Positions 7,694 to 15,784 of a stretch of DNA of 20,303 bases are shown here, piece after piece. The DNA comes from a virus: IMG/VR virus record IMGVR_UViG_3300028388_004914, positions 1-20,303 of that record; one strand, written 5' to 3'. How positions within the stretch are numbered: the stretch's first letter is position 1; each line of letters begins with the position of its first letter. The notes under the pieces were generated by a model. That model saw nothing but the letters and a program-made list of their open reading frames with translations, ran no database searches and had not been told where the DNA came from. Both the position numbers and the translations under genes were made by a program.

Positions 7694-8492
7694 TTTCTAC
7701 ATCTTAAGACAGCAACAAAGCCAAGGGGCAACAGATCTATTGTCAACTTTAAGAACAGTTGAGATTAATGCCGTTGACATATGCAATAGATCCTGCAAGT
7801 TTTGTCCACAGAGTCAGGGGTACAAGCCCAAGAAAGGTTTTTTTGATATAGAACTGATAGAAAAAATAGCAAATGATCTGCAAGCAATAGAATATAATGG
7901 CCGGGTAAGTTTTACAGGTTTTGGTGAACCCTTGCTTTACAAAAATTTGTATGAAGCCATAGAAGTGCTGAATAAAGTTATTAAGAATATATCTTGGATC
8001 GAGGTAGTTACGAATGCTGATTATTTAAACAAACAAGTAGCTAAAAATTTATACGATAGTGGTTGTACTAATGTTACTGTGAGCATGTACGATGAAGATA
8101 TTTCTGATACCATAGCAAAATATTTTCTGGACACAAATATTAATTTGAATTTCAAATATCAATACAAAGGTTTTATAGTAGTAAACAGAAATGAAATAGT
8201 AGCCAAAGAAACAGACCTAGACATAAACAGACCATGTTATCTTCCTTTTTACAAAATGATGATTGATATTGATGGACAGGTCTTAATCTGTGCAAACGAC
8301 TGGGCAAGGTCTGGTATAGTAGGAAATGTACACAGAGATACTATTAAAGATATTTGGTTAGGAGAATCTATTAATTTTTATAGAAAACAACTGGCAAGAG
8401 GAAAACGTCAAAATTGTATGCCTTGTAAATTCTGTGACATAAACGGAACATTACATGGAGAAGAGTCTTTTAAACTTTGGAGAAATTACTAA
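7686..8492 (+). CDS. Radical SAM-SPASM protein (2 of 7)
   Basis: 268 residues with the full layout of a radical SAM-SPASM enzyme. Cys33-x3-Cys37-x2-Cys40 (CNRSCKFC) binds the catalytic cluster, TGFGEP (77-82) contacts SAM, and VVTN (107-110) follows. A compact SPASM domain has Cys184, then MIDIDGQVLIC (192-202), VGNVHRDTIKDIW and a final Cys244-x2-Cys247-x2-Cys250. This is the textbook pattern of anaerobic-sulfatase-maturase and peptide-modifying relatives, and it is the cleanest SPASM match in the window. Many such enzymes act on ribosomal peptides or proteins, others on sugars and small molecules. Its stop overlaps the start of the QueC-like gene (TAATG), so the two are likely translated together and may act in sequence. 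Confidence 0.9.
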   Translation: MSDFYILRQQQSQGATDLLSTLRTVEINAVDICNRSCKFCPQSQGYKPKKGFFDIELIEKIANDLQAIEYNGRVSFTGFGEPLLYKNLYEAIEVLNKVIKNISWIEVVTNADYLNKQVAKNLYDSGCTNVTVSMYDEDISDTIAKYFLDTNINLNFKYQYKGFIVVNRNEIVAKETDLDINRPCYLPFYKMMIDIDGQVLICANDWARSGIVGNVHRDTIKDIWLGESINFYRKQLARGKRQNCMPCKFCDINGTLHGEESFKLWRNY

Positions 8493-9043
8493 TGCAAATT
8501 ATTTGCGGCCCAAATTGGGACAGGCGTGTTGTAAATATCGATCATAAGGAAGATGCTGGCATTTTGATGAGCGGCGGAATAGATAGTTGGGTTTTATATA
8601 ATCTAATACAAGGACCTGTGAAAATATTCAACTATAAAAGGCACAATGGCATTGATTCTATACATCAAGTTGAATTATTAACTGGAAGAAGAGATATAAT
8701 AGAGATTATACAGGACAAGCCAAATAAAAAATTTATTGATTATGCGGCCGACTATATAAAAGAATATTGTTCAAGTCTATATATTGGAATAAATCATATT
8801 CCTCCGATAGATATTTTTCCAGAATTTGCAGACGATTACCCAATACGACCCTGGAGATCATTAGATAGTAATTTGTTGATGCCATTTTTACATGTGCAAA
8901 AATATCATATCATAGACATTGCTAGACAAAAGAAGATTGACTTATCTCTTACACAAAGTTGTCTAGTAAATGCTAACGGACATTGTGGAAAGTGTTGGCA
9001 GTGTTTAGAAAGAAAATGGGGATTTGATCAATTAGATGACTAA
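8492..9043 (+). CDS. QueC-like PP-loop ATPase with zinc site
   Basis: I place the start at the ATG at 8492, which overlaps the previous stop as TAATG (183 residues); a TTG at 8477 is the alternative. The PP-loop SGGIDS (27-32) marks an N-type ATP pyrophosphatase that adenylates a carboxylate. Near the C-terminus TQSC (Cys157) and HCGKCWQC (Cys165, 168, 171) match the zinc-binding tetrad of QueC, which makes 7-cyano-7-deazaguanine; the following ERKWGF also fits. QueC is usually about 220-230 residues, so this one is short. No other deazaguanine gene (FolE, QueD, TGT/DpdA) is visible here, so it may work on another carboxylate, making an amide or nitrile. QueC-like proteins also occur in anti-phage systems such as Qat and type IV CBASS. 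Confidence 0.75.
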   Translation: MQIICGPNWDRRVVNIDHKEDAGILMSGGIDSWVLYNLIQGPVKIFNYKRHNGIDSIHQVELLTGRRDIIEIIQDKPNKKFIDYAADYIKEYCSSLYIGINHIPPIDIFPEFADDYPIRPWRSLDSNLLMPFLHVQKYHIIDIARQKKIDLSLTQSCLVNANGHCGKCWQCLERKWGFDQLDD

Positions 9044-10073
9044 AACACTTTGCGCATATCCGTGGCACGGAATGGCTATTCGGCCAAATGGCACACAATT
9101 ACCATGCTGTATATTTCAAGGCATACCGGACTGGAGCGATATACGAAATAAACAGTTACGCGGAGAAAGACTAGAAGGGTGTGCTTTGTGTTACAACAAC
9201 GAAAGTCATGGTATTAAAAGTTTGAGACAAAATAGTTTTAATCGAATGCCTACACCTTCGACATCTCACGCAGGTGATTTAATTTTTTTGGAACTTGCCT
9301 TTAGTAATTTGTGTGATACTGCATGTATGCATTGTAGTTCAGATTTTAGTACAAGATGGGGAAATAGTAAAGTAGCGCATAATATCAATATAGATTCGTT
9401 AGAGTTGTCAAAGGTAAAATACCTAAAAGTTATAGGGGGTGAACCTATGTTAGAACAAGATAAGTTTAATGAATGCCTAGATAGAATGAACATTGCTGAT
9501 TTATCCATGCAAATTTGTACAAACGGCCGATCTTTTCCCAATAGTAGATTGTTGAAGCATATAGAAATGTCAAAAGCTACGTTAATTGTAGTCAGCATGG
9601 ACGGAATTGAGGGAGTAAATGACTGGTTTCGTTGGCCTAGTAAATGGATTCAATTACAAGAACAATTCTCCAAATACGACAAATTGCATAGAGAAAATAT
9701 TTTTCTGCATTTTCATTGTTGCATCAATGTATACAACATTTTTTATCTTAAAGAAACCGTTGATTATGTGTTAACACGATGGCCTAATTGGAAAATAGAG
9801 TGGGATTGGGTAGATCAACCTTCATGGCAAAGTATTAGTGTACTTCCAGAAGATATAAAACAACAACTGAAGATCGAATTACTAGCACATTCTAAAGAAT
9901 ACAAAGATTTATCAAGATTATGTGATGTAGATCCTTTTGCATCTAGTGCCAGCAGATTAGATACTGTATTGTCTACCAACTGGCAAGAATGTGTAAGATA
10001 TACAAAAAAGTTTGCACAAAAACGAAACCTAGACCTAACTGCCCTCATACCTAAATTTGCTAAATTATTATAA
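9036..10073 (+). CDS. Radical SAM protein, twitch type with N-terminal cysteine domain (3 of 7)
   Basis: 345 residues. The N-terminal 60 residues hold a SPASM-like half domain (CAYPWHGMAIRPNGTQLPCC, Cys6, 24, 25; then Cys49 and Cys52). Next is the radical SAM core: Cys93-x3-Cys97-x2-Cys100 (CDTACMHC), GGEP (134-137) and CTNG. In this family, common in T4-like cyanophages and annotated as twitch domain-containing radical SAM proteins, the auxiliary-cluster domain comes first instead of last. The next gene encodes a longer relative with the same order, so the pair looks like an ancient tandem duplication. The reaction is unknown. It overlaps the QueC-like gene by 8 bases and is followed by a 14-base gap. 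Confidence 0.85.
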   Translation: MTKTLCAYPWHGMAIRPNGTQLPCCIFQGIPDWSDIRNKQLRGERLEGCALCYNNESHGIKSLRQNSFNRMPTPSTSHAGDLIFLELAFSNLCDTACMHCSSDFSTRWGNSKVAHNINIDSLELSKVKYLKVIGGEPMLEQDKFNECLDRMNIADLSMQICTNGRSFPNSRLLKHIEMSKATLIVVSMDGIEGVNDWFRWPSKWIQLQEQFSKYDKLHRENIFLHFHCCINVYNIFYLKETVDYVLTRWPNWKIEWDWVDQPSWQSISVLPEDIKQQLKIELLAHSKEYKDLSRLCDVDPFASSASRLDTVLSTNWQECVRYTKKFAQKRNLDLTALIPKFAKLL

Positions 10074-10087
10074 CGAAAGAGTATAAA

Positions 10088-11476
10088 ATGGAAGATAGAG
10101 CTAAAAATTTTATAAAACAAATGCAACAAAAAACAGGCACTGATAAATTCTGTGTGTTGCCGTGGATACATGTAGCTACGAGACCAAATGGCGATGCAAG
10201 ATTGTGTTGCGGCTCAAATGCAAGTCAAGCTACCAACGGCATTCTAGATGCTGGTAATATAAAAAAAGAAAACGGCGAACCTGCAAATTTTGGCAAAGAA
10301 AATTTATATTCTGCAATAAACAACGAATATATGCGTAATGTACGAACAACCATGCTTGCTGGCGATATTCCCTTAAGTTGTACCAAGTGCTTTGAAGAGG
10401 AAGCAAATGGAATGATTAGTAAAAGGCTGTGGGAAAGTTTTTGGTGGCAAGAAGAAGAGGGCACTAGTTTTGAAGATTTAATTTCTGAAACATCAGATGA
10501 TGGCACTATACCCAATAAAGTAGAGTACCTAGATCTACGTTTAGGGCATACGTGTAATCTAAAATGTGTTATGTGTACTCCAAATGACAGTTCTCGTTGG
10601 ACGCAAGATTACGATAAATTAATTGCCACAACTTCCGATCCACAAATACATAAACAGGTCAACTTTGACGCATCTAAATTTAATAATAAATGGTATGAAC
10701 GGCCAGAATTATGGAATGAAATATTCCAACAGATTCCTAATATAAAACAACTATATTTTGCAGGCGGCGAGCCCTTGATGATCAAAGAGCATAGAAAGTT
10801 ATTGGAAGAGGTTATACGCCAAGGCTATGCAAATCAAATTACCCTTAGGTATAATTCAAACGGAACCTTGGTCGAAGATTGGATACTTGAACTTTGGTCT
10901 CATTTTAAACAAGTCAAATATGGATTTAGTATAGATGATATAGAAGATCGGAACCACTATATTAGATACCCTACCAAATGGCAAACTATTGTAGATACAT
11001 TACATAAATTAGATAAAACACCTGATAACATAGTGGTAAGTATTGCATGTGCTGTTCAGGTATTTAACATATTACATGTCACAGAATTTGCCAAATGGGT
11101 GATATCCCAAAACTTCCAAAAAATTAACAAAAGTGTTTATCAAGGGGTTGAAACAGGTGGGGGTATTATCAGTATGCATCTGCTATATATTCCTACGTTT
11201 TTGAGTGCTAGGATTCTACCACAGGAAGACAAAGCTAAACTTCGTGATAAGTTTTTAGAATTTAAAGACTGGTTGTGGAACAATTATCGTCAAGACGACG
11301 ACTTCTGGAAGTATAATCCAAACGGATGGAAGCGTTGGGAGGGTTTGTTAAGTTTTGTTGAAGCAGAAGATCACAGCAACTTGCTGACAACATTCAAACA
11401 ATATGTAGACAGCTTAGATCGTATCAGAGGTCTAAATGCTAAAGAAATTTTTCCTGAGCTAGAGCATTTATTATGA
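10088..11476 (+). CDS. Radical SAM protein, twitch type, long paralogue (4 of 7)
   Basis: At 462 residues this is the largest radical SAM protein here. The N-terminal domain has FCVLPWIHVATRPNGDARLC (21-40), with Cys22, 40 and 41, then after about 55 residues Cys98-x2-Cys101. The radical SAM core follows: Cys156-x3-Cys160-x2-Cys163 (CNLKCVMC) and AGGEP (225-229). The C-terminal 150 residues are rich in Trp and charged residues and unlike the shorter paralogue. A 14-base gap precedes the ATG, with AAAGAG as the likely ribosome binding site. This is the only gene of the radical SAM block that does not overlap its upstream neighbour. It shares ATGA with the next gene. Its function is unknown; the N-terminal clusters may bind or position a peptide or nucleotide-linked substrate. 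Confidence 0.85.
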   Translation: MEDRAKNFIKQMQQKTGTDKFCVLPWIHVATRPNGDARLCCGSNASQATNGILDAGNIKKENGEPANFGKENLYSAINNEYMRNVRTTMLAGDIPLSCTKCFEEEANGMISKRLWESFWWQEEEGTSFEDLISETSDDGTIPNKVEYLDLRLGHTCNLKCVMCTPNDSSRWTQDYDKLIATTSDPQIHKQVNFDASKFNNKWYERPELWNEIFQQIPNIKQLYFAGGEPLMIKEHRKLLEEVIRQGYANQITLRYNSNGTLVEDWILELWSHFKQVKYGFSIDDIEDRNHYIRYPTKWQTIVDTLHKLDKTPDNIVVSIACAVQVFNILHVTEFAKWVISQNFQKINKSVYQGVETGGGIISMHLLYIPTFLSARILPQEDKAKLRDKFLEFKDWLWNNYRQDDDFWKYNPNGWKRWEGLLSFVEAEDHSNLLTTFKQYVDSLDRIRGLNAKEIFPELEHLL

Positions 11477-12432
11477 TATCAAAAATCGTCACAGACTATA
11501 AAGATAATCTAGATGTTGAGCTAATGCTCAGTAATGTCTGTAATTATAAATGTCATTATTGCTTTCCTGGATTCAATGAAGGCAGTTTGAAATGGCCCAG
11601 TGATAACTATGATTTGCTAGTTAGTAATGTCAAACATTTGTTTGAATACTATAAAACCAATCTCGGTAAGAAAAAATTTCATGTAAAAATTATGGGAGGT
11701 GAACCTACTGTATGGTCTGACCTTCCAAAGTTTGTTTATGATTTAAAACAGGCAGAGGAATGCTATGTTAGAATGTCTACCAATGCTTCAAGAACATTGC
11801 GATATTGGAAGGAAAAATCAAATCTTTTTGATCAGATTATAATTTCTGTACACAATGAATTTTCTGATATAGATCATATTATCGATGTAGCAAATCATAT
11901 ATATGAAACTAAGAAGTCAAATTTATATGTTACTGTGTTAATGGATCCTTATAATTGGGAAATATCTGTAAGAAATTTTGAATTTTTACTGAATAATAGC
12001 TGCAATTGGCACCTCGCAGTAGCACCGGTTAATTTTGAAGGTAGCACAAGATACAATTATAAACAGTTAGAATACCTTAATAATGCGCCAAAGAGAACTG
12101 CACTGCAACCTATAGATTTTTACACAGGATTATCTGCTCCTTTGTTTTTAGATGAAGATAATAATACTGTTGACACAGATCAGCATAAAATTATTACTAA
12201 TAAAAAAAATTGTTTCAAAGGATTCAAGTGTAATATAGGCTTAGATAAAATTTTTGTATACGGAGATGGAGAAATCAAAGGTGCGTGTGGTCAAAAGTTT
12301 TTCAACAATGTTAATTTATATTCAACAAATTTTATAAAACAACTTGAATCTAATATATTGCAGCCCAGTATTTGCACACAAGACTTTTGTTCTTGCAGTT
12401 CTGAAGTTATACTAACAAAGAGCATTGTATGA
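11473..12432 (+). CDS. Radical SAM protein with C-terminal auxiliary cysteines (5 of 7)
   Basis: 319 residues. Cys23-x3-Cys27-x2-Cys30 (CNYKCHYC) binds the catalytic cluster and MGGEPT (74-79) contacts SAM. The C-terminal third contains Cys247, Cys253, Cys272, Cys301, Cys306 and Cys308, with a KIFVYGDGEIKGAC stretch resembling the central strand pair of SPASM/twitch domains; one auxiliary cluster is likely. Overall it is the nearest relative in the window of the protein at 5232 (same CNYxCxYC and GGEPT forms, similar length and cysteine spacing), although the remaining sequence is well diverged. Translation is probably coupled on both sides, with ATGA overlaps to the previous and next genes. 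Confidence 0.85.
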   Translation: MISKIVTDYKDNLDVELMLSNVCNYKCHYCFPGFNEGSLKWPSDNYDLLVSNVKHLFEYYKTNLGKKKFHVKIMGGEPTVWSDLPKFVYDLKQAEECYVRMSTNASRTLRYWKEKSNLFDQIIISVHNEFSDIDHIIDVANHIYETKKSNLYVTVLMDPYNWEISVRNFEFLLNNSCNWHLAVAPVNFEGSTRYNYKQLEYLNNAPKRTALQPIDFYTGLSAPLFLDEDNNTVDTDQHKIITNKKNCFKGFKCNIGLDKIFVYGDGEIKGACGQKFFNNVNLYSTNFIKQLESNILQPSICTQDFCSCSSEVILTKSIV

Positions 12433-13031
12433 AATTAGATATAGAAGATATAATGTTTTGGATGGATGCTATTCGCAACAGCGATGACAGATATCGTACA
12501 CTAGAAAGTTTTTGGAAAGGACAAATCAAAAGCAAAGTCTGGCTCATTGAAAATCTAGAACATCATATAGATACCGAACCCAAGAATGTTATTATACACG
12601 GAGGATGGAATGGAGTTCTTGCCAGTCTTATTTTTAATAGTGAGATTAATGCTATACAAATTACAAGTTTAGACGTAGATCCGGCATGCGAGAAAATTGC
12701 CCTTACAATGAACAAAAGACAAGAAATTGAAGGAAGATTTACTGCTGTTACTGCTGACATGTGCAATTATAAGTATAGTGCAGACATTGTGATCAATACA
12801 AGTTGTGAACATATCACACAAGAACAATACGAACAATGGTTAAGAAATGTTCCTGACAATGCTATCGTTGTATTGCAAAGCAATGACTATTTCCAGTTAA
12901 ATGAACATGTTCGTTGTGTAAATAATAACACTGAGTTTTTAGAACAGTCTAAAATTAAACCGTTACAAGTATATGAAATGAGACTACCTAAGTATACTCG
13001 TTTTATGATTATTGGAAAAAAGAATGTATAA
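12429..13031 (+). CDS. Class I SAM-dependent methyltransferase, marine-phage type
   Basis: The 200-residue protein has a variant SAM-binding loop HGGWNGVLAS (57-66), an acidic end of strand 2 in LDVDP (81-85), ADM (109-111) contacting the adenine, and VINTSCEH (121-128) in the place of the usual motif IV. The HGGW, NTSCEH and YTRFMIIG (189-196) signatures are those of a family seen in many T4-like cyanophages and annotated as methyltransferases. The target is unknown; DNA N-methyltransferase motifs (DPPY and similar) are absent. It lies between two radical SAM genes with a 4-base overlap upstream and an 8-base overlap downstream, so methylation is probably one step of the same pathway. Confidence 0.75.
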   Translation: MKLDIEDIMFWMDAIRNSDDRYRTLESFWKGQIKSKVWLIENLEHHIDTEPKNVIIHGGWNGVLASLIFNSEINAIQITSLDVDPACEKIALTMNKRQEIEGRFTAVTADMCNYKYSADIVINTSCEHITQEQYEQWLRNVPDNAIVVLQSNDYFQLNEHVRCVNNNTEFLEQSKIKPLQVYEMRLPKYTRFMIIGKKNV

Positions 13032-14160
13032 ATTTATTCATGATACTATAAGCCTATGTAATGAATGTTATAGACACATTCCTGCCATTGTATACGAGCA
13101 TGAAGAAACAATCAAAATGCGTAAAGAGTGTCCTGTACATGGCAAGCAAAAAAGTATTGTAGAAATAGATCCTGAGTTCTATTATGGCTTAAATCATACT
13201 AGAGATGTGCCTCAATTCAATTATGTTTTTTTCGAGGCAACTGATCGGTGTCAGTTGAATTGTCCTCATTGTTATCATTTACCTGACAATAAGATAACGG
13301 ATAGGCCTATACCTACATTGATACAACAAGTACAACAATTTCCTAAAGATAGTAAAATAATGATTGCAGGAGCAGAACCGACATTAAGGCCTGATTTTGT
13401 AATGTTATGCTCAGACATCAATCAGTTAGATTATGGTGGGTTTAGTGTGCTTACAAATGGTTTGAAATTTGCTTCTGAGGAATTTACAAAACAATGTAAA
13501 AATGCAGGATTGAATCATGTATCATTTGGACTAAACCATCCTGATTATCAAGGTAGGGCTGTACATGATAAACAACTACGAGCAATTGAAGTTTTGAAAC
13601 AACAAGAAATTTACATAGGTTACGTAGGATATACCATAAAGTCATTAGAAGAATTGCCTTATATATTAGAAGAAATCGAAAGACTACATGTCCCTATTAA
13701 TAATTCAAATAAAGATATGCCTACTACAGGAATAAGCCATTATAGAATTAGATGTGGCAGTTTTATAGGTAGGAGTAGTGATAATAAAAGAAGCTTCTTA
13801 AGCGATACATTTAAGCGTATTACAGAATTATTAGGTGATGTTGAAATAGGAAGTTTAGGAGACGATAATCCTTATCACATAATGATTAAAAAAGGTGATA
13901 TTAAAATTAGGGTAATTCAATGGCCTGATAAAACAAATATAGATATGGAAGAGTTAGCTTCTGGACCATGGAGTAATTTCTACAATGGACCTATCACTAA
14001 TTTTGTACATCAAACCATTATGCGTGATGCATTTGTAAACAGAAGTCTTCCTATTTTAGATACTGTACCAGAAAAATATCAATATAAATCAGTAGGAGAA
14101 CATATCTACTGGAAAAATAATTGGAAAGGTCCTATTGAATGTTCAACTTTAAAGATTTAA
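13024..14160 (+). CDS. Radical SAM protein with N-terminal zinc-knuckle, Tes/MJ0619-like (6 of 7)
   Basis: I start at the ATG at 13024 (378 residues), preceded by GGAAAAAAGA; a TTG at 13012 is less likely. Residues 12-39 form a small metal-binding domain: Cys12-x2-Cys15, then Cys36-x2-His39 in KECPVHG. This cap followed by a radical SAM core is the layout of the family that includes tetraether lipid synthase and the MJ0619 methanopterin methylase. The core has Cys76-x3-Cys80-x2-Cys83 (CQLNCPHC), but the SAM-contact motif reads AGAEPT (115-120), not GGEP. Relatives often act on unactivated carbons, joining lipid chains or transferring methyl groups. The length is shorter than Tes (about 500 residues). 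The substrate here is unknown. Confidence 0.8.
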   Translation: MYKFIHDTISLCNECYRHIPAIVYEHEETIKMRKECPVHGKQKSIVEIDPEFYYGLNHTRDVPQFNYVFFEATDRCQLNCPHCYHLPDNKITDRPIPTLIQQVQQFPKDSKIMIAGAEPTLRPDFVMLCSDINQLDYGGFSVLTNGLKFASEEFTKQCKNAGLNHVSFGLNHPDYQGRAVHDKQLRAIEVLKQQEIYIGYVGYTIKSLEELPYILEEIERLHVPINNSNKDMPTTGISHYRIRCGSFIGRSSDNKRSFLSDTFKRITELLGDVEIGSLGDDNPYHIMIKKGDIKIRVIQWPDKTNIDMEELASGPWSNFYNGPITNFVHQTIMRDAFVNRSLPILDTVPEKYQYKSVGEHIYWKNNWKGPIECSTLKI

Positions 14161-15221
14161 AATCTGTTCATGTAGAACTTAGTACTCGTTGTCAGGCAAG
14201 TTGTCCTATGTGCGCAAGGAATAATCATGGAGGTTTACCTAATCCTAATCTAAAAATCGCCGATATGAGCTTAGATACGTTTAAGAAAATAATTGCACCC
14301 GAAGTTTTAGAAACTGTAAATCATATTTGCTTCTGTGGTAACTTTGGTGATCCGATAATGAATAATGACTTAATCAATATCTGTCGCTACCTTAAACAAA
14401 CCTCAGATATAATAAATGTTCATATTCATACTAATGGCGGAGCAAGATCAGCAGGGTGGTGGCAAGATCTCAAAGAAGCATTGCCAGAAAAACACTGCAT
14501 ATTTTTTGCTATTGACGGATTAGAAGATACCCATCATATATATCGTATTGGGACTACCTATGAAAATGTAATTACAAATGCTAAAACATTTATAGATATA
14601 GGAGGGAAAGCAGAGTGGGTATTCATTAAGTTCGAGCATAACCAACATCAAGCACAAGAAGCAGAACGCAGAAGTAAAGAGCTAGGCTTTGCTCGATTTA
14701 CTATGAAAAACACTAATCGTTTTATCGGCGAAAATAGATTTAGTGTTGTAGATAAAGACGGTCAACATCAGTATAACTTGAAACCGCCATCCGATAACAA
14801 AGTTGCAGAAATAACTAAGCAAGATATTGACCACTTTATGCAAACATACAAATCCTGTAATATTAAGTGTCAAGCAAAAAAAAACAAAGAAATTTATATA
14901 GATGTTCATGGTAGAATTTCTCCCTGTTGTTTCATAGCTCATGCTCCGTACAATACTCCTGATAGTAGAACTATTGTTAAGGAACAAAAAGCACAAATAA
15001 AAAAACAATATTATGATCTTGTTGATGATTTAGGGGGAATCGATAATTTAGATTTGAATCAAAAATCCATAAAAGAAGTTTTTCGCAATCACAAGTGGCA
15101 TACTGTATGGAAAAAATACTGGGGCGAAGAAAAACTTTTAATGTGTGCAAAGACATGCGGGGATTTTAAGAATTCAAAACCCAAAGAACAAATAATCTCT
15201 AATATAATTCACAAAGAGTAA
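14139..15221 (+). CDS. Radical SAM-SPASM protein (7 of 7)
   Basis: 360 residues, last gene of the plus-strand run. Cys18-x3-Cys22-x2-Cys25 (CQASCPMC) binds the catalytic cluster, and NFGDP (68-72) takes the place of GGEP, as is usual in one branch of SPASM proteins. HTNGG (97-101) follows. The C-terminal SPASM-like domain holds Cys240, Cys244, Cys263, Cys264, Cys336 and Cys340, with IYIDVHGRISPCC (252-264) as the central hairpin. The RCQASCPMCARNNHGG start is familiar from a radical SAM family in T4-like cyanophages. The ATG overlaps the previous gene by 22 bases with GGAAAGG upstream. Its stop overlaps by 13 bases the end of the convergent gene on the other strand. Confidence 0.85.
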   Translation: MFNFKDLKSVHVELSTRCQASCPMCARNNHGGLPNPNLKIADMSLDTFKKIIAPEVLETVNHICFCGNFGDPIMNNDLINICRYLKQTSDIINVHIHTNGGARSAGWWQDLKEALPEKHCIFFAIDGLEDTHHIYRIGTTYENVITNAKTFIDIGGKAEWVFIKFEHNQHQAQEAERRSKELGFARFTMKNTNRFIGENRFSVVDKDGQHQYNLKPPSDNKVAEITKQDIDHFMQTYKSCNIKCQAKKNKEIYIDVHGRISPCCFIAHAPYNTPDSRTIVKEQKAQIKKQYYDLVDDLGGIDNLDLNQKSIKEVFRNHKWHTVWKKYWGEEKLLMCAKTCGDFKNSKPKEQIISNIIHKE

Positions 15222-15784
15222 TTATCTATTTGAGAAATAATTTTTTGTATAGTGTTCCAAATGCCTTGATTTTTATCTATACTTTCATGTATTGTCCAAG
15301 TGCCATTAGGATTTAAAATGCCCTTTTTAGATCCATATAATAATTCTAGTCTTGCATTATTTGTATTTTCAATCCAGTGAGACATAAAAATTTCATATTC
15401 AACTCCAGGTTGATCAAATGCCCGAGAATGTTCATGCAGATTCTTTGCTTTGATTTTACCAGTTTGTTTAATCCATCTGATACCGCTAATCGGTAGTGGT
15501 GTTTTATTAGTTAATATTATAGCAGGAATCCATTCTGGCTCCTTGCGTAGGCATGCTCCAAAGAATCTATTTAATCCTGGATGTATAGATATCGCACTAT
15601 CACTGCTCTGAGTTGCAACAATTGGATTCTGAATTGTTATATCTCTAAAGTATAAAAATTTAGCAATTGCTTGTACATTGAAAAAATCGTTAGATCTGAT
15701 TAAAAAATTTCTTAGCGCAAAGTCATTTGCATTCACATGATTTGGAACTGTGGCCGATATTTCAGCCTGCCAATAATATATCAT
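15209..15784 (-). CDS. Unknown phage protein, 191 residues
   Basis: This is the last gene of the minus-strand run. The ATG directly follows the stop of the upstream gene (TAAATG) and has GAGG (plus-strand 15790-15793) as ribosome binding site, so the start is well supported. I do not recognise the family. A middle segment, ISIHPGLNRFFGA then WIPAIILT (about 66-94), recalls the G-x-x-R...IP-hydrophobic run of ParB/sulfiredoxin-like domains, but the resemblance is slight. There is no signal peptide, no membrane segment and almost no cysteine (one). Its stop codon lies within the end of the convergent radical SAM gene. Co-transcription with the oxygenases upstream is likely. Confidence 0.65.
   Translation of the reverse strand: MIYYWQAEISATVPNHVNANDFALRNFLIRSNDFFNVQAIAKFLYFRDITIQNPIVATQSSDSAISIHPGLNRFFGACLRKEPEWIPAIILTNKTPLPISGIRWIKQTGKIKAKNLHEHSRAFDQPGVEYEIFMSHWIENTNNARLELLYGSKKGILNPNGTWTIHESIDKNQGIWNTIQKIISQIDNYSL
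15220..15246 (+). terminator. Weak candidate terminator at the strand switch
   Basis: Directly at the stop of the last plus-strand gene, AATTAT (15220-15225) can pair with ATAATT (15237-15242), followed by a run of T to 15246. The stem is six A-T pairs only, so it is weak; a terminator is expected here because the strands converge. It lies inside the 3' end of the opposite gene. Confidence 0.25.

Noticed and set aside
5232-9043. A preQ0 DNA-modification operon (QueE radical SAM plus QueC)
   Set aside because: None of the radical SAM proteins has the short QueE form, and FolE, QueD and DpdA are absent from the window. Only the QueC-like protein fits.
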